A DNA stretch of 64,000 nucleotides from Pseudoalteromonas piscicida (GCF_000238315.3 NZ_CP011924.1:1528501-1592500); one strand, 5' to 3'. Shown: positions 17,764 to 27,714, numbered from the stretch's first letter. A program made the numbers and translations. Notes: generated from the sequence alone by a model not told the origin.

Positions 17764-19216
17764 TCCAACCAAAGCCCTGTTGCACCACGTATTCTCCGCC
17801 ACTTGCCTGTTTATCCGGTTCAACCACATTATACTTCTCAAGCAAACAACTGGCTTGCTCAAAGCCGGTTTCAACAGCATAAAGCCATGCTTGCATAATC
17901 TTCTTCGCGAGCTGATTTTGACCATATGCCCTAAAGCCTGACACCGCAAACCACTGCAGTGGTGCCCAGCCATTAGGACTGTCCCACTGCTGTGAAGTAG
18001 TGACTAAGGTACTAACCAATCCGCCTTGCTGCAAAAATTCTGCCTCGAGTTTTTTGCCAATATGCTCTGCCTGCTCAGGTGTAACCAACTCTGCAAACAT
18101 AGGTACAACGCCCGCTAGAGATTCAACGGAGGTACGCGCATAATCATTAAGATCCACATCGAAAAACCAACCTTTTTTATCGCACCAACAATATTTCTGT
18201 ATCAGTGCACTGCGATTTGACGCTAAATTGGCATAGTACTGCGCTTGCGTTAGCTCGTTTAATTTCTCAAAACAACGTGCAATTTGCGACTCAAGCAATA
18301 CCAATAGTGCATTTAAATCCACTGGGATAATGTCTGTTGTACGAATGCTCGCTAAATCGTCAGCGTTTGCTAACCAACGGCTACTAAAGTCCCACCCCGA
18401 CTCACAAGCCGCACGAATGTGCTGATAAAACGTTTCGCTGTCCGTAACCGCTGTGGCTAATTCTATATCCTCAATAAAAGACTCTGGGCGCGGCGCTGCA
18501 AGCGGATCCCAGTAGCGATTCAGTGTGCCCCCACATGGCATGTTGACGACTCGGTACTGCGCTTTTTTATCCGTGCAACTCAAATCCTCTCCGGTCTGCC
18601 AAAACTGATGTTCTTTCAGTAATGCCTGAGTAACTCGCGACAGCCACTGCTTATCATGAGATTTTTCCTGCCACAGTAAATCAACCATTAATGCCGTTAC
18701 AGGTGGCTGGGAGCGACTTTGGTAATAATCTCGATTGCCGTTAGGTACATGTCCAATACGATCAATAAGACTCACAAAGTTATCTAGCATCCCCTCAACG
18801 AGATCGCTTCTGTTCGCATCCAAAAGCCCGAGTGCCGTAAAGTAGCTATCCCAGTAATAAATTTCGTTAAAACGTCCACCCGGTACAACATACGGATGGG
18901 GTAAAGGTAGCAAGGAACCTTTAGCAACGGTGCTCGCCTTTCTAGATAAACGCGACCACAGCGCACTGATATACTGCTGCGCACTAGTAAAGTCTGGTAA
19001 GGCATCTAACTCTTTGTTGGCAACAAAGTCAAAATGCGCATGCACAAATCTAAGTAACGCCTCTCCCGTCGGCTTTTGCATCACATACTGGTTTTCTATC
19101 TCTGCCAGCGGAATTTTTGCGATGGCATCTGCAAAAACTTTACTGTCTGAAAACAAACCAGCGCTTTGCACCGCCTTAAAAATCTCTGTGGAATAAAAGT
19201 TTGATTGATACTGCAT
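17699..19216 (-). CDS. Trehalase, glycoside hydrolase family 37
   Basis: This 505-residue enzyme hydrolyses trehalose to two glucoses. Both GH37 signatures are present: PGGRFNEIYYWDSYF near residues 110-125 and QWDSPNGWAPLQW near residues 413-425. There is no signal peptide (MQYQSNFYSTEIFKAV), so it acts in the cytosol like TreF. It lies eight bases downstream of the MFS permease gene on the same strand, so the sugar is probably imported intact and then cleaved. The 3' end overlaps the AraC gene by 65 bases in antisense orientation. Confidence 0.94.
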   Translation of the reverse strand: MQYQSNFYSTEIFKAVQSAGLFSDSKVFADAIAKIPLAEIENQYVMQKPTGEALLRFVHAHFDFVANKELDALPDFTSAQQYISALWSRLSRKASTVAKGSLLPLPHPYVVPGGRFNEIYYWDSYFTALGLLDANRSDLVEGMLDNFVSLIDRIGHVPNGNRDYYQSRSQPPVTALMVDLLWQEKSHDKQWLSRVTQALLKEHQFWQTGEDLSCTDKKAQYRVVNMPCGGTLNRYWDPLAAPRPESFIEDIELATAVTDSETFYQHIRAACESGWDFSSRWLANADDLASIRTTDIIPVDLNALLVLLESQIARCFEKLNELTQAQYYANLASNRSALIQKYCWCDKKGWFFDVDLNDYARTSVESLAGVVPMFAELVTPEQAEHIGKKLEAEFLQQGGLVSTLVTTSQQWDSPNGWAPLQWFAVSGFRAYGQNQLAKKIMQAWLYAVETGFEQASCLLEKYNVVEPDKQASGGEYVVQQGFGWTNGVTSRFYRLLVPEVDSPSA

Positions 19217-19224
19217 GTAAAACC

Positions 19225-20487
19225 TCAGCTCACCTTTTGTTGATTTGGCGTGTGAGCATGATTTAATTGGCTAGACTCACTCATCGATTTAAAGAAATAT
19301 AAACACACAGCAATCACCAGCATGGGAATAAGTGCCCCATAAAACGCTTGTTGACCACCAAAATGTTGAAACACCAAACCTGTGATCATTGAGCCTGTGC
19401 TACCACCTAGCGCTGAAAATACAACGATTAGCCCTGTCATCGAAGCGTGCTGTGTAGTGGGTAAACTACTTAGCATTACCGAATTAATGACCGGATAAAT
19501 AGGCGCCATAAAAAGACCGATCAGCGGCATCAGAAAAGCCACAAGGGGTGCATCAAATAACGAAGAAATAAGCGTTTTCTCAATACCCTCAGTCATCGGT
19601 AACGTTAAAATCACTAATCCTGCCATAGCGGCAAGGCAAACATTTAACACCACATACCAATGTACTTTGGTGAGCACAACGCCGGCACCAAGCCGACCGA
19701 GTGCTAAACAGGCAGCAAAAACACTGGTAATTTGCACGCTAATATTCACCGGTAATGACAAGATCTCATTATTAAAAGTAGGCAACCAAGTGCCTATACT
19801 CTGCTCTATCAATACGTATAAAAATGCGGAAATCACAAATACCAGCACAAGCGGCTTAGCCACAAGCTTTAGCATAGCCATAAATGCAGAGACACTAGAC
19901 TCGGTGGCTTGCGTTGGCTCAGGCTTTGCAATTGGGGAAACCCAAACAATAAACGCGGTGAAAGCACTCAGCACAGCTAACACGAAATAGACGTTTAACC
20001 AGCCAAGAGAGTTATCGCCGCTGTCAATAAACGCCGCAAAAATCCAATAACCGCCGAGGACCCCTAACATAAACACGCCCTCAATAAAATTAAGCAGGCT
20101 TGAATGTTGATTGCTTCCTTCAGTGACTTGGCCAACGAGCGCATAAACCGACACTTTGACCACCGCAAATGCCGCACCCACGCAAGCAAATACTAGTTTA
20201 AGAATCCAAAACTCAGCGACCATAGGAGTGATACTGCAAATCAATGCTACACCCGCAAGCACAGCGGTCAGAGCGATTTTAAATCCGACCCTAGGGATAA
20301 CCGACGCAACTAGAAATGAAACGATGGCGATGGGAAGATCTTTAAATGCCTCTAAGGTGGCGGCCTGCGCTTTTGTAATGCCAAAGCTATGAATAGACTG
20401 CAAGATGACCGTCCCTACGCTATTGAGCAAAATAGCAAATAGGAAGTAACTAACGGCCATGGCAAGTATGATACGTGCTCGATTCAT
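19225..20487 (-). CDS. MFS sugar permease, probable trehalose importer
   Basis: This 420-residue major facilitator has about 12 membrane helices. Its N terminus (MNRARIILAMAVSYFLFAILLNSVGTVILQ) and the helix-11/12 region (GLIVVFSALGGSTGSMITGLVFQHFG) resemble the FucP/glucose-galactose-type sugar transporters. The assignment to trehalose is by context: it is co-transcribed with trehalase and preceded by the same palindromic operator as the nearby TonB receptor gene. Hydrophobic codon content explains the open frames on the other strand. Confidence 0.82.
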   Translation of the reverse strand: MNRARIILAMAVSYFLFAILLNSVGTVILQSIHSFGITKAQAATLEAFKDLPIAIVSFLVASVIPRVGFKIALTAVLAGVALICSITPMVAEFWILKLVFACVGAAFAVVKVSVYALVGQVTEGSNQHSSLLNFIEGVFMLGVLGGYWIFAAFIDSGDNSLGWLNVYFVLAVLSAFTAFIVWVSPIAKPEPTQATESSVSAFMAMLKLVAKPLVLVFVISAFLYVLIEQSIGTWLPTFNNEILSLPVNISVQITSVFAACLALGRLGAGVVLTKVHWYVVLNVCLAAMAGLVILTLPMTEGIEKTLISSLFDAPLVAFLMPLIGLFMAPIYPVINSVMLSSLPTTQHASMTGLIVVFSALGGSTGSMITGLVFQHFGGQQAFYGALIPMLVIAVCLYFFKSMSESSQLNHAHTPNQQKVS

Positions 20488-20545
20488 TGTTATTCTCGTT
20501 AAAACACTGTGATTCCTTTTTAGTCTAGACAGACTTTCTTATTTT

Positions 20546-20559
20546 TGCAATCGTTTGCA
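20546..20559. promoter_or_regulatory. LacI-type operator upstream of the permease-trehalase operon
   Basis: The palindrome TGCAATCGTTTGCA, with a central CG as in LacI/GalR-family sites, lies 59 bases before the permease start. It shares the TGCAA-N4-TTGCA frame and the flanking bases with the second site at 21788-21801. Confidence 0.8.
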
Positions 20560-20616
20560 TTTCAAATCACATCAATACAATTTAAGCTAATGATTGTTAT
20601 CGCATATTGTGCTGCG

Positions 20617-21618
20617 TTAACTAGATTGTCTGATCACCAATGAGGACGGCACCTCTTGAGAAGCACATGTCTCACCACTTAGCTGAGAGAGCAGCTTTTC
20701 CACCAATAACTGTGCTGCCGCGTTGGTGTCTTGTTTAATCGTAGATAGCGCAGGGAAGCTGATCTGTGCCATGGCAATATCATCAAAGCCGACTATTCGT
20801 ACGTCATTCGGCACGCTAACATAACGCTCTTTTAGGGCTTTTAGTGCTCCAAGCGCGACCATATCACTACATGCAAAGATCCCATCAAAGGTTAATCCTT
20901 GTGCTCGCAACGAAGCGTTTATACTCGCGTAGGCAGCCTCTGAGGTAATGTCGATTTTAATCATTTTCGCTTCTACCTTGGCTTTTTCCACCGCATGGCA
21001 AAATCCGCGATAGCGCTCACCAAGTTCGGCATGACCCGGATCGCCCAAAAATAGAAGTTTAGACGCTCCCCTGGCAATTAAGTGCTCCGTTGCGTTAAGG
21101 CCACCAATAAAATTGTCACTCCCAACGATAGGATAATTTGCAGAAGTTTTAGGGTCGCCCCATACCACGATCGGCGTGCCAGCTCTTGCAGCACGCTCAA
21201 TTCGTGCTTGCTCCTTGCCTTGGCCGACGACAATAACTCCATCGGCTCGACGGCCAGAAATAAAATAACCATGCCAGTCTTCCCCCGCCATATAAGAATT
21301 GGAGAGCAATAACTCGTAGCCTTTTCGGTTCACTGCACGATTAATATCGCTCACTACTTTAAGTAAAAATGGGTCGTCGACGGATTGTTTGGTTTCGGCT
21401 TCGAGATTGATAATAACGGCAATGACTTTGGTTTTTTGCATCCGTAAGCGACTAGCCGCCGCGTTAACACTAAAGTGATGCTCTTTTGCAAGCGCCTGAA
21501 TGCGCTCTCGAGTTTCCTTTTTTATCAGAGGGTTATCATTGAGTGCACGGGAAGCTGTGGAGGTAGAGACGCCAGCTAGCCTTGCTAGATCCGATAGCTT
21601 TAATTGTGTTGTTCCCAT
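20617..21618 (-). CDS. LacI family repressor, probable trehalose regulator
   Basis: This 333-residue protein has an N-terminal LacI HTH (KLSDLARLAGVSTSTASRALND, residues about 6-27), a hinge helix (VNAAASRLR) and a periplasmic-binding-like core (VIVVGQGKEQARIERAARAG, GIFACSDMVALGALKAL, VGFDDIAMAQISFPALSTIKQ). It sits between the two operators it probably recognises, one before the permease gene and one in the divergent region shared with the TonB receptor gene. It is a plausible local regulator of trehalose uptake. The inducer is not provable from sequence. Confidence 0.9.
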   Translation of the reverse strand: MGTTQLKLSDLARLAGVSTSTASRALNDNPLIKKETRERIQALAKEHHFSVNAAASRLRMQKTKVIAVIINLEAETKQSVDDPFLLKVVSDINRAVNRKGYELLLSNSYMAGEDWHGYFISGRRADGVIVVGQGKEQARIERAARAGTPIVVWGDPKTSANYPIVGSDNFIGGLNATEHLIARGASKLLFLGDPGHAELGERYRGFCHAVEKAKVEAKMIKIDITSEAAYASINASLRAQGLTFDGIFACSDMVALGALKALKERYVSVPNDVRIVGFDDIAMAQISFPALSTIKQDTNAAAQLLVEKLLSQLSGETCASQEVPSSLVIRQSS

Positions 21619-21787
21619 CGCAAACCCCTTCTTAGCACACGTTATTACATCGCTATTCTTACAATTTTTTGATACTTAAACCATAACTAATTGAATCTCC
21701 TACCCTAACCAAGCAGAAAAGATAAGCAATCACTGTAAATTTGTAACGCCTTACATCATTTTATGACAAATTTTTAAACAACATCAT

Positions 21788-21801
21788 TGCAAACGTTTGC
21801 A
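21788..21801. promoter_or_regulatory. LacI-type operator between the repressor and TonB receptor genes
   Basis: TGCAAACGTTTGCA is a perfect 14-bp palindrome, 71 bases before the receptor's GTG start and 170 bases before the divergent repressor start. It can control both genes. It matches the site at 20546-20559 at 13 of 14 positions. Confidence 0.85.
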
Positions 21802-21871
21802 TTAAGATCTATTTTAAAAAATAGACAGTCGTTAAATACCAGTCTATGACAACAACAAGAGGGCTTTAGCC

Positions 21872-24124
21872 GTGATAAAAACTAACTCCTTAAGCTTGAT
21901 CGCTGCTGCTATAACGCTTGCGTTAAGTGCGTCAGCTCAGGCTGAACAACAACCGAACAATAACAAAGAAAAAGTAGAAACCATCATTGTCTCAGGTACA
22001 CCTGGTGGCGCAGGGATCAGAAAAATTGATGCAAGCTTTGCTGTGACTAACATCGATGCCGTGCAAATTGATAAGCTCGCCCCCAAAAGTACCGCTGACT
22101 TGCTTAAAGCGGTGCCTGGTATCTGGGTTGAAAGTTCAGGAGGTGAATCCGGTGCCAACGTTTTTGTTCGCGGCTTTCCAGGCGGTGGGGATGCACCATT
22201 CTTAACGGTTAGTTTGCAAGGCAGTCCTATATATCCCGCGCCAACGCTCTCATTTTTAGAAAACACCTCGATTTTCAGACTCGATGAAACCATCAGTATG
22301 ATGGAAGGCCTGCGTGGTGGACCAAACCCCGTGGTGTCTAATGGTCAGCCGGGCTTAACAACTAACTTTCAACTTAAACGCGGCCAAGCCGACACCGAAG
22401 GGACGTTTAAATACACCACCACAGACTATGGTCTAAACCGCATTGACGGCGTGTTAAGTGGTGAGATCTCCAATGACCTTTACTACATGGTTGGCGGTTA
22501 TATCAAACGCTCTTCTGGGGTCCGTGATGCGGGTTTTACCTCAGAAAAAGGTCATCAATTCACCATAAACCTAACCAAAGAGTTTGCTGACGGTGAGTTT
22601 AACCTTTATACCCGTCAAACTGATGACAGAGGCGCATGGTATCTGCCAACCCCACTTAATGTGGAGGGTGTGGATGCAGGCTTTACTCAGCTGGGAACGA
22701 ATAATCGCAAGGCGATTATTTATGTCGGTGATGAAAATGCACCGATGAGCGTAGATATGGGTGATGGTCGTGGCTGGAAAGGCCATGTTTCTGGAGGTAG
22801 CTTAAAAGTAGAATTCAAAAACGGCTGGCAATTAAATGACCGCTTTAGCTTAACGCAAGGCGATGCAAATACACTAGGCCTTGTGCCTGCTGGCAGTGCG
22901 ATGCTTTTAAGTGAAGTGGCGGACAATGGTGAAACCGCAACAGGTAGCGTCACGGGCGATGAATACGCGGGCGATACTATGGTACAACAATATGGTCGCT
23001 GGGTTGTATTAAAGGATATCGAAGCTTTCACCAATGACTTAGCCTTAAGCAAAACCTTTGGTGATTGGTCAAGTGCCTTTGGTATTTATACAGCAACTAC
23101 CTCAGCAAAAGATTGGTGGAGCTTAGGTAATACCGCCTACCATGTGTTGGAGCAAGGTGGCGAAGCATTGAATGGTATCGCGTGTAATAGCGATGTTGCG
23201 GGTTGTGCCTTCAACTACGACATTAACAGTTCTGGTGATGCGACAACATGGGCCATCTACACCACCCAAAGTTACCAAGCAACGGAAGCCCTTAAGTTAG
23301 ATTTAGGCTTACGTAGCGAGCAACACGAGGTTGAGTATTCGGTCGACGAAGGTTTAGATGGGGCTATCACCAAAGCGGTTGACTATGATGAGCGCAAAAC
23401 TTCGTGGACCTTAGGTGCTGACTATAATTTGAACTTAGATTCAGGTGTTTTTGTGCGTATGAACAAAGGCTACAAAATGCCTTATTTCGACGACTTTAGA
23501 GATAACTATAGCACCTATGAATCGGGCGAGTCGCTGATTAAAGAAGTCACACAAGCAGAGCTTGGCTATAAATATATGGGTGAAACCGGCGACCTGTTTG
23601 TTACTTTATTTACCAACGAAGTAAAAGGCGACACGTTTGTAAGACGCCCAGGAGTACCTGCGGAAATTCTAACCAACGAAGCAACTGGTGTAGAACTTGA
23701 TTACAGTTACAACCATGAGTCGGGCCTATCGGTAAACTTGAATGCCACATGGCAAGACACTGAAATTACTGAAAGCCCGACCAATGAAGGGAATAAAGCG
23801 CAGCGCCAACCTGACTGGATGCTACGTATTACACCAAGTTATGACTTTGAAATGTCGGGTATGTACGCCACCTTGTATGGCACACTCTCAGCTGTAGATG
23901 ACCGTTTTGGCGATAATGAAAATACTGTCGTGTTAGAGGGCTATAAAAAGCTTGATGTTGGCCTTATTGTAGAACCTACAGAGGGCGTAAAATTACAACT
24001 GGCGGTAGATAACCTTACTGACAAACAAGGGATCACCGAGGGGGATCCACGTAACCCAGATTCACCTAACGGCCGCTATATCATGCCAAGAAGTGTGAAG
24101 TTTAGCGTTGCGTATACGTTCTAG
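21872..24124 (+). CDS. TonB-dependent outer-membrane receptor, probable trehalose/oligosaccharide porin
   Basis: This 750-residue protein starts with GTG (21872). It has a signal peptide (ending ASAQA), a TonB-box-like VETIIVSGT, a plug domain (DLLKAVPGIWVESSGGESGA..VRGFPGGG) and a 22-strand-type barrel ending in FSVAYTF with a terminal aromatic residue. The plug lacks siderophore-receptor signatures. The LacI-type operator in its promoter ties it to the permease and trehalase genes. I infer that it brings trehalose or trehalose-containing glycans across the outer membrane. The substrate is unproven. Confidence 0.88.
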   Translation: MIKTNSLSLIAAAITLALSASAQAEQQPNNNKEKVETIIVSGTPGGAGIRKIDASFAVTNIDAVQIDKLAPKSTADLLKAVPGIWVESSGGESGANVFVRGFPGGGDAPFLTVSLQGSPIYPAPTLSFLENTSIFRLDETISMMEGLRGGPNPVVSNGQPGLTTNFQLKRGQADTEGTFKYTTTDYGLNRIDGVLSGEISNDLYYMVGGYIKRSSGVRDAGFTSEKGHQFTINLTKEFADGEFNLYTRQTDDRGAWYLPTPLNVEGVDAGFTQLGTNNRKAIIYVGDENAPMSVDMGDGRGWKGHVSGGSLKVEFKNGWQLNDRFSLTQGDANTLGLVPAGSAMLLSEVADNGETATGSVTGDEYAGDTMVQQYGRWVVLKDIEAFTNDLALSKTFGDWSSAFGIYTATTSAKDWWSLGNTAYHVLEQGGEALNGIACNSDVAGCAFNYDINSSGDATTWAIYTTQSYQATEALKLDLGLRSEQHEVEYSVDEGLDGAITKAVDYDERKTSWTLGADYNLNLDSGVFVRMNKGYKMPYFDDFRDNYSTYESGESLIKEVTQAELGYKYMGETGDLFVTLFTNEVKGDTFVRRPGVPAEILTNEATGVELDYSYNHESGLSVNLNATWQDTEITESPTNEGNKAQRQPDWMLRITPSYDFEMSGMYATLYGTLSAVDDRFGDNENTVVLEGYKKLDVGLIVEPTEGVKLQLAVDNLTDKQGITEGDPRNPDSPNGRYIMPRSVKFSVAYTF

Positions 24125-24246
24125 TTGCTGTAACTAAGCGTTTAACATAGCGCTGCCTGCTTATATCAAATCTCTAAGGTTGGTAGCGCTAAAAAACCTA
24201 ATACGTTTATTATATGCAAATGCACTTCAGAGTGCCCCCTGCTACC

Positions 24247-24681
24247 CTAAACCTTAGTTATTGTTCCAAGAGAAACCGCCACCAACTTTTCTTCATCACC
24301 GCTTTGCGCATATACCTTACATTCGCATGTCGCCTGACGTTTACCCGAATACAAAACAGTTGACTTCGCGATTAGCTTATCGCCAATAGCAGGTCTAACA
24401 TAATTCACTTTATACTCTGAGGTAACACAGCTGCCCAGCACCGATGCACCAGCAAAAGTAATACAATTATCAGCTAGATAGCTAACCACGCCGCCATGTG
24501 CAAAACCATAGTTTTGTTTAAGGTCATCCCGAATAGCTAGGCTTAACTCAGCAACGCCAACCTCAAACACCTCCAACTCAGCGCCTAACAATAAACTAAA
24601 AGACTGCTGTGCTAGGATCTCCTTTCCTTCCTCTAACATAGTATTGCTCAACTTCTTCTCCTTCGTAATATTTACGCTCAA
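24247..24681 (-). CDS. PaaI-family hotdog thioesterase
   Basis: This protein of up to 144 residues has the hotdog-fold thioesterase pattern: NYGFAHGGVVSYLADNCITFAG, where the HGG turn and the Asp in ADN form the active site, followed by YVRPAIGDKLIAKSTVLYSGKRQATCECKVY. It probably hydrolyses an acyl- or aryl-CoA. The start may be the internal ATG at 24639 (MLEEGKEILAQQ), which would give 130 residues, closer to family length. It is a single gene with no pathway neighbours. Confidence 0.85.
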   Translation of the reverse strand: MSVNITKEKKLSNTMLEEGKEILAQQSFSLLLGAELEVFEVGVAELSLAIRDDLKQNYGFAHGGVVSYLADNCITFAGASVLGSCVTSEYKVNYVRPAIGDKLIAKSTVLYSGKRQATCECKVYAQSGDEEKLVAVSLGTITKV

Positions 24682-24890
24682 ATAGACTCTAGGTCACGAA
24701 TAGTCTTCACGTTTATAGGTAAACGAGTTACAGCGATATGATTAGCTCAACACGACTCAAAACTGGAATCGAGATATTGTCTATCACTAGACTCCCATAG
24801 GTTAACCACAATGTAAACAAGCAGTTATATCAATCGCTTTACGTTATGCTGAATGAGTTTCAATATAATTTAGGACGAGAGACTTAAAAC

Positions 24891-24926
24891 AAAAAAGCCG
24901 CTTAGCTAGAAACTAAGCGGCTTTTT
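24891..24926. terminator. Bidirectional rho-independent terminator
   Basis: A 9-bp stem, GCCGCTTAG (24897-24905) / CTAAGCGGC (24913-24921), has A6 on the left and T5 on the right. It ends the minus-strand TonB receptor gene, 28 bases past its stop codon, and could also stop plus-strand transcripts. Confidence 0.9.
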
Positions 24927-24948
24927 CTATCTTCAAATAAGGGTTGGA

Positions 24949-27192
24949 TTAATCTAACCAGAACTCTTTTTTGAACTTAATACCAAACTCACTGCGGTCA
25001 TTGCTGCGCATGACACCAACAAAGCCACTTTGCTGTAGACGACCTACATCGTACACTTCGTTTAGCACGTTTTCACCGTATAGCGTTACTTCCATATCGC
25101 CTTCAGCGTTGGTGTATGAGATGTTAAAGCCTAACAGTTCGCGAGAATCAATATGCTCGCTTGCACGTGTTACAGACTGACCTTGCATGTCTGAGCGGTA
25201 CGAGTAGCTTGCGTTAACTGCAATCGTTGCACCATGCTCTAAGTCATGGAAGTAAGATGGTGCCACCATCACAGTCCATCGAGGTGTGAGTGCTGGCGCA
25301 TCGCCTTTACCAATACCAATAACACCTTCATCAACATGGGTAATTTCTGAGTCTAGGTAACCGATTGAGCTGCGTACTGAGAAATCATCAGTAATTGCGA
25401 TTGTCGTTTCAAGTTCAACACCTTGTGCTTTCGACTCACCTGCATTTTCCACGATAGTGACGAAACCACCGCCTGCTGTCGGGTCGTTGAAAGGTAACGC
25501 CAGATCGGTGTAATCCGTTACAAATGCAGCAACCATCATAGATACGTTTTCATGCACTTGGCCTTTGAAACCGATTTCGTAGTTAATCGCTTTAGTTTCA
25601 TCAAACGCAGCGAATTGATCTGGGCCACCAAATGGACGTGGTGGGAAGCCGCCACTTTGGTATCCTTTTTGGACCTGCGCGTAAACATTAATGTCACGAG
25701 TTAACTGGTATGACGCATTCACGTCCCAAGTTACTTCGTCAAAATCTGCACTGACGTATTTACGAGTGCCAAAGCTTGGGAACAGCGCGTTTGCCTCTTT
25801 TTTATCTTCAGAGTAACGTAAACCACCACCAATGCTGAGCAGCTCTGTTACGTCAAAGCTTGCATTGATATATGCCGCATAGGCATCAGTTTCTTGGTTG
25901 ATGTCAAAGTAACCGTAGCCACCAAAAGAAGCAGTCTGACCATCGTTTAATAAGCCATTCGGCGTGTTCCACGGGCTAAATACGAACGGACCAGAGCTGG
26001 TAAAACCGTCTTCGTTAAAGTAATAAAGACCCGATACAAAATCCCAAGAGTCATAAGTACCGTTTAGTTGTAGCTCAAATGAGTACTGATCTGCACCGCC
26101 CTCTTCTGGGAATTCAGATAGATTAAGTGCTACCGCATCGTCATCTAGGCCACCGGTATATTCAGAGCTACGCTTGCTTGCGATAAATTTAACCGAGTAA
26201 ACATCACTTGCTTGCCAATCAGCAGTCACTGAGCCGCCCCAACCAGAGTAGTCGGTGCTTTCAATGCCAGCAACCGTTGTTGCCAAGTCATCAGGATTGT
26301 TTGGCAGCATAGATTCATCTAGCAATGGGAAGTCACCATTGAAAGGGTCATTTGAGTCAAGTGGATCTGTTAACTCGATAGTATACGGTGATTGACCAGA
26401 CTCGTTCTCAACGCCGTCAAATGCAGCGGTGACAACTAAATCATTCGTTGCTTGCCATCTAATTGCTAAGCGACCACTAAACTCTTGCTCTTCGCCGATT
26501 TCTTTTTCGGGATTTGCTAAGTTGATTGCTCTACCTACACCATCGCGCTCTTTATAAGATGCACTTGCAGAAAAGCTTAGTGTGTCTGTTAACGTTTGGC
26601 TTGTATAAAGATCAGTCGCTAAACGACCGCGAGAACCTATTTTAGCTTCAACGCGTGCAACTTCTCCAGCGCCAGGTTGTTTAGTGATCACATTTACCGC
26701 ACCGCCTAATGTGTTGCGGCCGTACAGTGTGCCTTGTGGACCACGTAGTACTTCTACGCGCTCAACATTAGGCAGTGAAAGGTTAGAACCCATCTGACGG
26801 CCAAGGTATACACCATCAACATAAACACCAACACCAGGGTCTGTTGTGATCACATGGTCTTGCAGGCCAATACCACGGATAAATACAGAAGCATGTGCAG
26901 CATTACCTACACCATAGCGAGTAATATTTAAGTTTGGAACGAACTTACCAATATCGTCTAGATTGCTGATATTGGCTTTATCAATATCACTAGCACCGAT
27001 AGAAGTAATCGCAGTAGGCGTTTCGAACAAGCTTTCTGTACGTTTACGAGCAGTCACTTCTATTTTTTCAAAAACTTGTTTTTCTTGCTCCACATTAGCT
27101 TGTTCAGCCAATGCAGTACTAGGAAGGGCTACTGCTGCTAACACTGCAGCTGAAATCGCAGATAAACCAAGGCGAGGTAAAACTGTAATCAT
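24949..27192 (-). CDS. TonB-dependent receptor
   Basis: This 747-residue outer-membrane receptor has a signal peptide (ending STALAEQ), a TonB box (FEKIEVTARKR), a plug (NISNLDDIGKFVPNLNITRYG, VERVEVLRGPQGTLYGRNTLGGAVNVIT) and a beta-barrel that ends short of the usual aromatic residue (EFGIKFKKEFWLD, with Trp and Leu near the end). The RGPQGTLYGRNTLGGAVN form is typical of the large TBDT clade in marine proteobacteria that takes up many substrates. No transporter or enzyme gene adjoins it, so the substrate cannot be predicted. The leader region upstream is long. Confidence 0.9.
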   Translation of the reverse strand: MITVLPRLGLSAISAAVLAAVALPSTALAEQANVEQEKQVFEKIEVTARKRTESLFETPTAITSIGASDIDKANISNLDDIGKFVPNLNITRYGVGNAAHASVFIRGIGLQDHVITTDPGVGVYVDGVYLGRQMGSNLSLPNVERVEVLRGPQGTLYGRNTLGGAVNVITKQPGAGEVARVEAKIGSRGRLATDLYTSQTLTDTLSFSASASYKERDGVGRAINLANPEKEIGEEQEFSGRLAIRWQATNDLVVTAAFDGVENESGQSPYTIELTDPLDSNDPFNGDFPLLDESMLPNNPDDLATTVAGIESTDYSGWGGSVTADWQASDVYSVKFIASKRSSEYTGGLDDDAVALNLSEFPEEGGADQYSFELQLNGTYDSWDFVSGLYYFNEDGFTSSGPFVFSPWNTPNGLLNDGQTASFGGYGYFDINQETDAYAAYINASFDVTELLSIGGGLRYSEDKKEANALFPSFGTRKYVSADFDEVTWDVNASYQLTRDINVYAQVQKGYQSGGFPPRPFGGPDQFAAFDETKAINYEIGFKGQVHENVSMMVAAFVTDYTDLALPFNDPTAGGGFVTIVENAGESKAQGVELETTIAITDDFSVRSSIGYLDSEITHVDEGVIGIGKGDAPALTPRWTVMVAPSYFHDLEHGATIAVNASYSYRSDMQGQSVTRASEHIDSRELLGFNISYTNAEGDMEVTLYGENVLNEVYDVGRLQQSGFVGVMRSNDRSEFGIKFKKEFWLD

Positions 27193-27331
27193 ATAATCTC
27201 CAAAGGAATCACCGTGTGTGTACTAGTCGCGAGAGGTCGCAAACTAGAGAAGCAACAAGCTCAGTGTTATTACTTCTAGCCCTGTAATCCGTAAAATCTA
27301 AATAGATTTGGACACTACAAATTTTGGGCAT

Positions 27332-27356
27332 AAAAAAAGATGCACTAGGGGCATCT
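27332..27356 (-). terminator. Hairpin with U-run in the region upstream of the TonB receptor gene
   Basis: Read on the minus strand, the stem AGATGC / GCATCT (loop of 7) is followed directly by seven Ts. It lies about 10-35 bases downstream of the TATAAT at 27374-27379 and about 140 bases upstream of the receptor start. It would stop the transcript very early unless it is an attenuator or a remnant. Confidence 0.7.
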
Positions 27357-27373
27357 CTTTCCTCTGGAGGGGC

Positions 27374-27402
27374 ATTATAGTCACAATGGGGATAAATTGA
27401 AA
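27374..27402 (-). promoter_or_regulatory. Probable sigma-70 promoter with GC-rich discriminator
   Basis: On the minus strand a perfect TATAAT (27374-27379) is followed by GCCCCTCC. A GC-rich discriminator of this kind is usual in tRNA and other stringently controlled promoters. The -35 hexamer at the 17-base position (TTTCAA) is weak. The 27193-27746 gap holds no other convincing feature except the hairpin downstream and the tRNA terminator. Confidence 0.5.
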
Positions 27403-27714
27403 TAATTATTTAATAAAAATTACTTTTGGGGTTTTTGTAACCAAAACAAAACCAATATTAGGAAATTAATTTTTGTAAAAAAACGTTATAGAACAAATAA
27501 TTATACTGAATAGCTGGATGATATGTTACTAAAGTGAAACTTCTGCCTAGGTTTTTGCCGTGGTGCTAGGTTCGTCTGAAATTTTGAGGCGAGAAAGTCT
27601 TGTCGATAACAGCGCTACCGCATCCTGCTATTGCCGAGGTACCAATATCCATTTAGCCAAGGCGAAAATTCTGCTATTTAGTTGTTCTACAGGCTTAGTG
27701 GCAAACGATAGACG

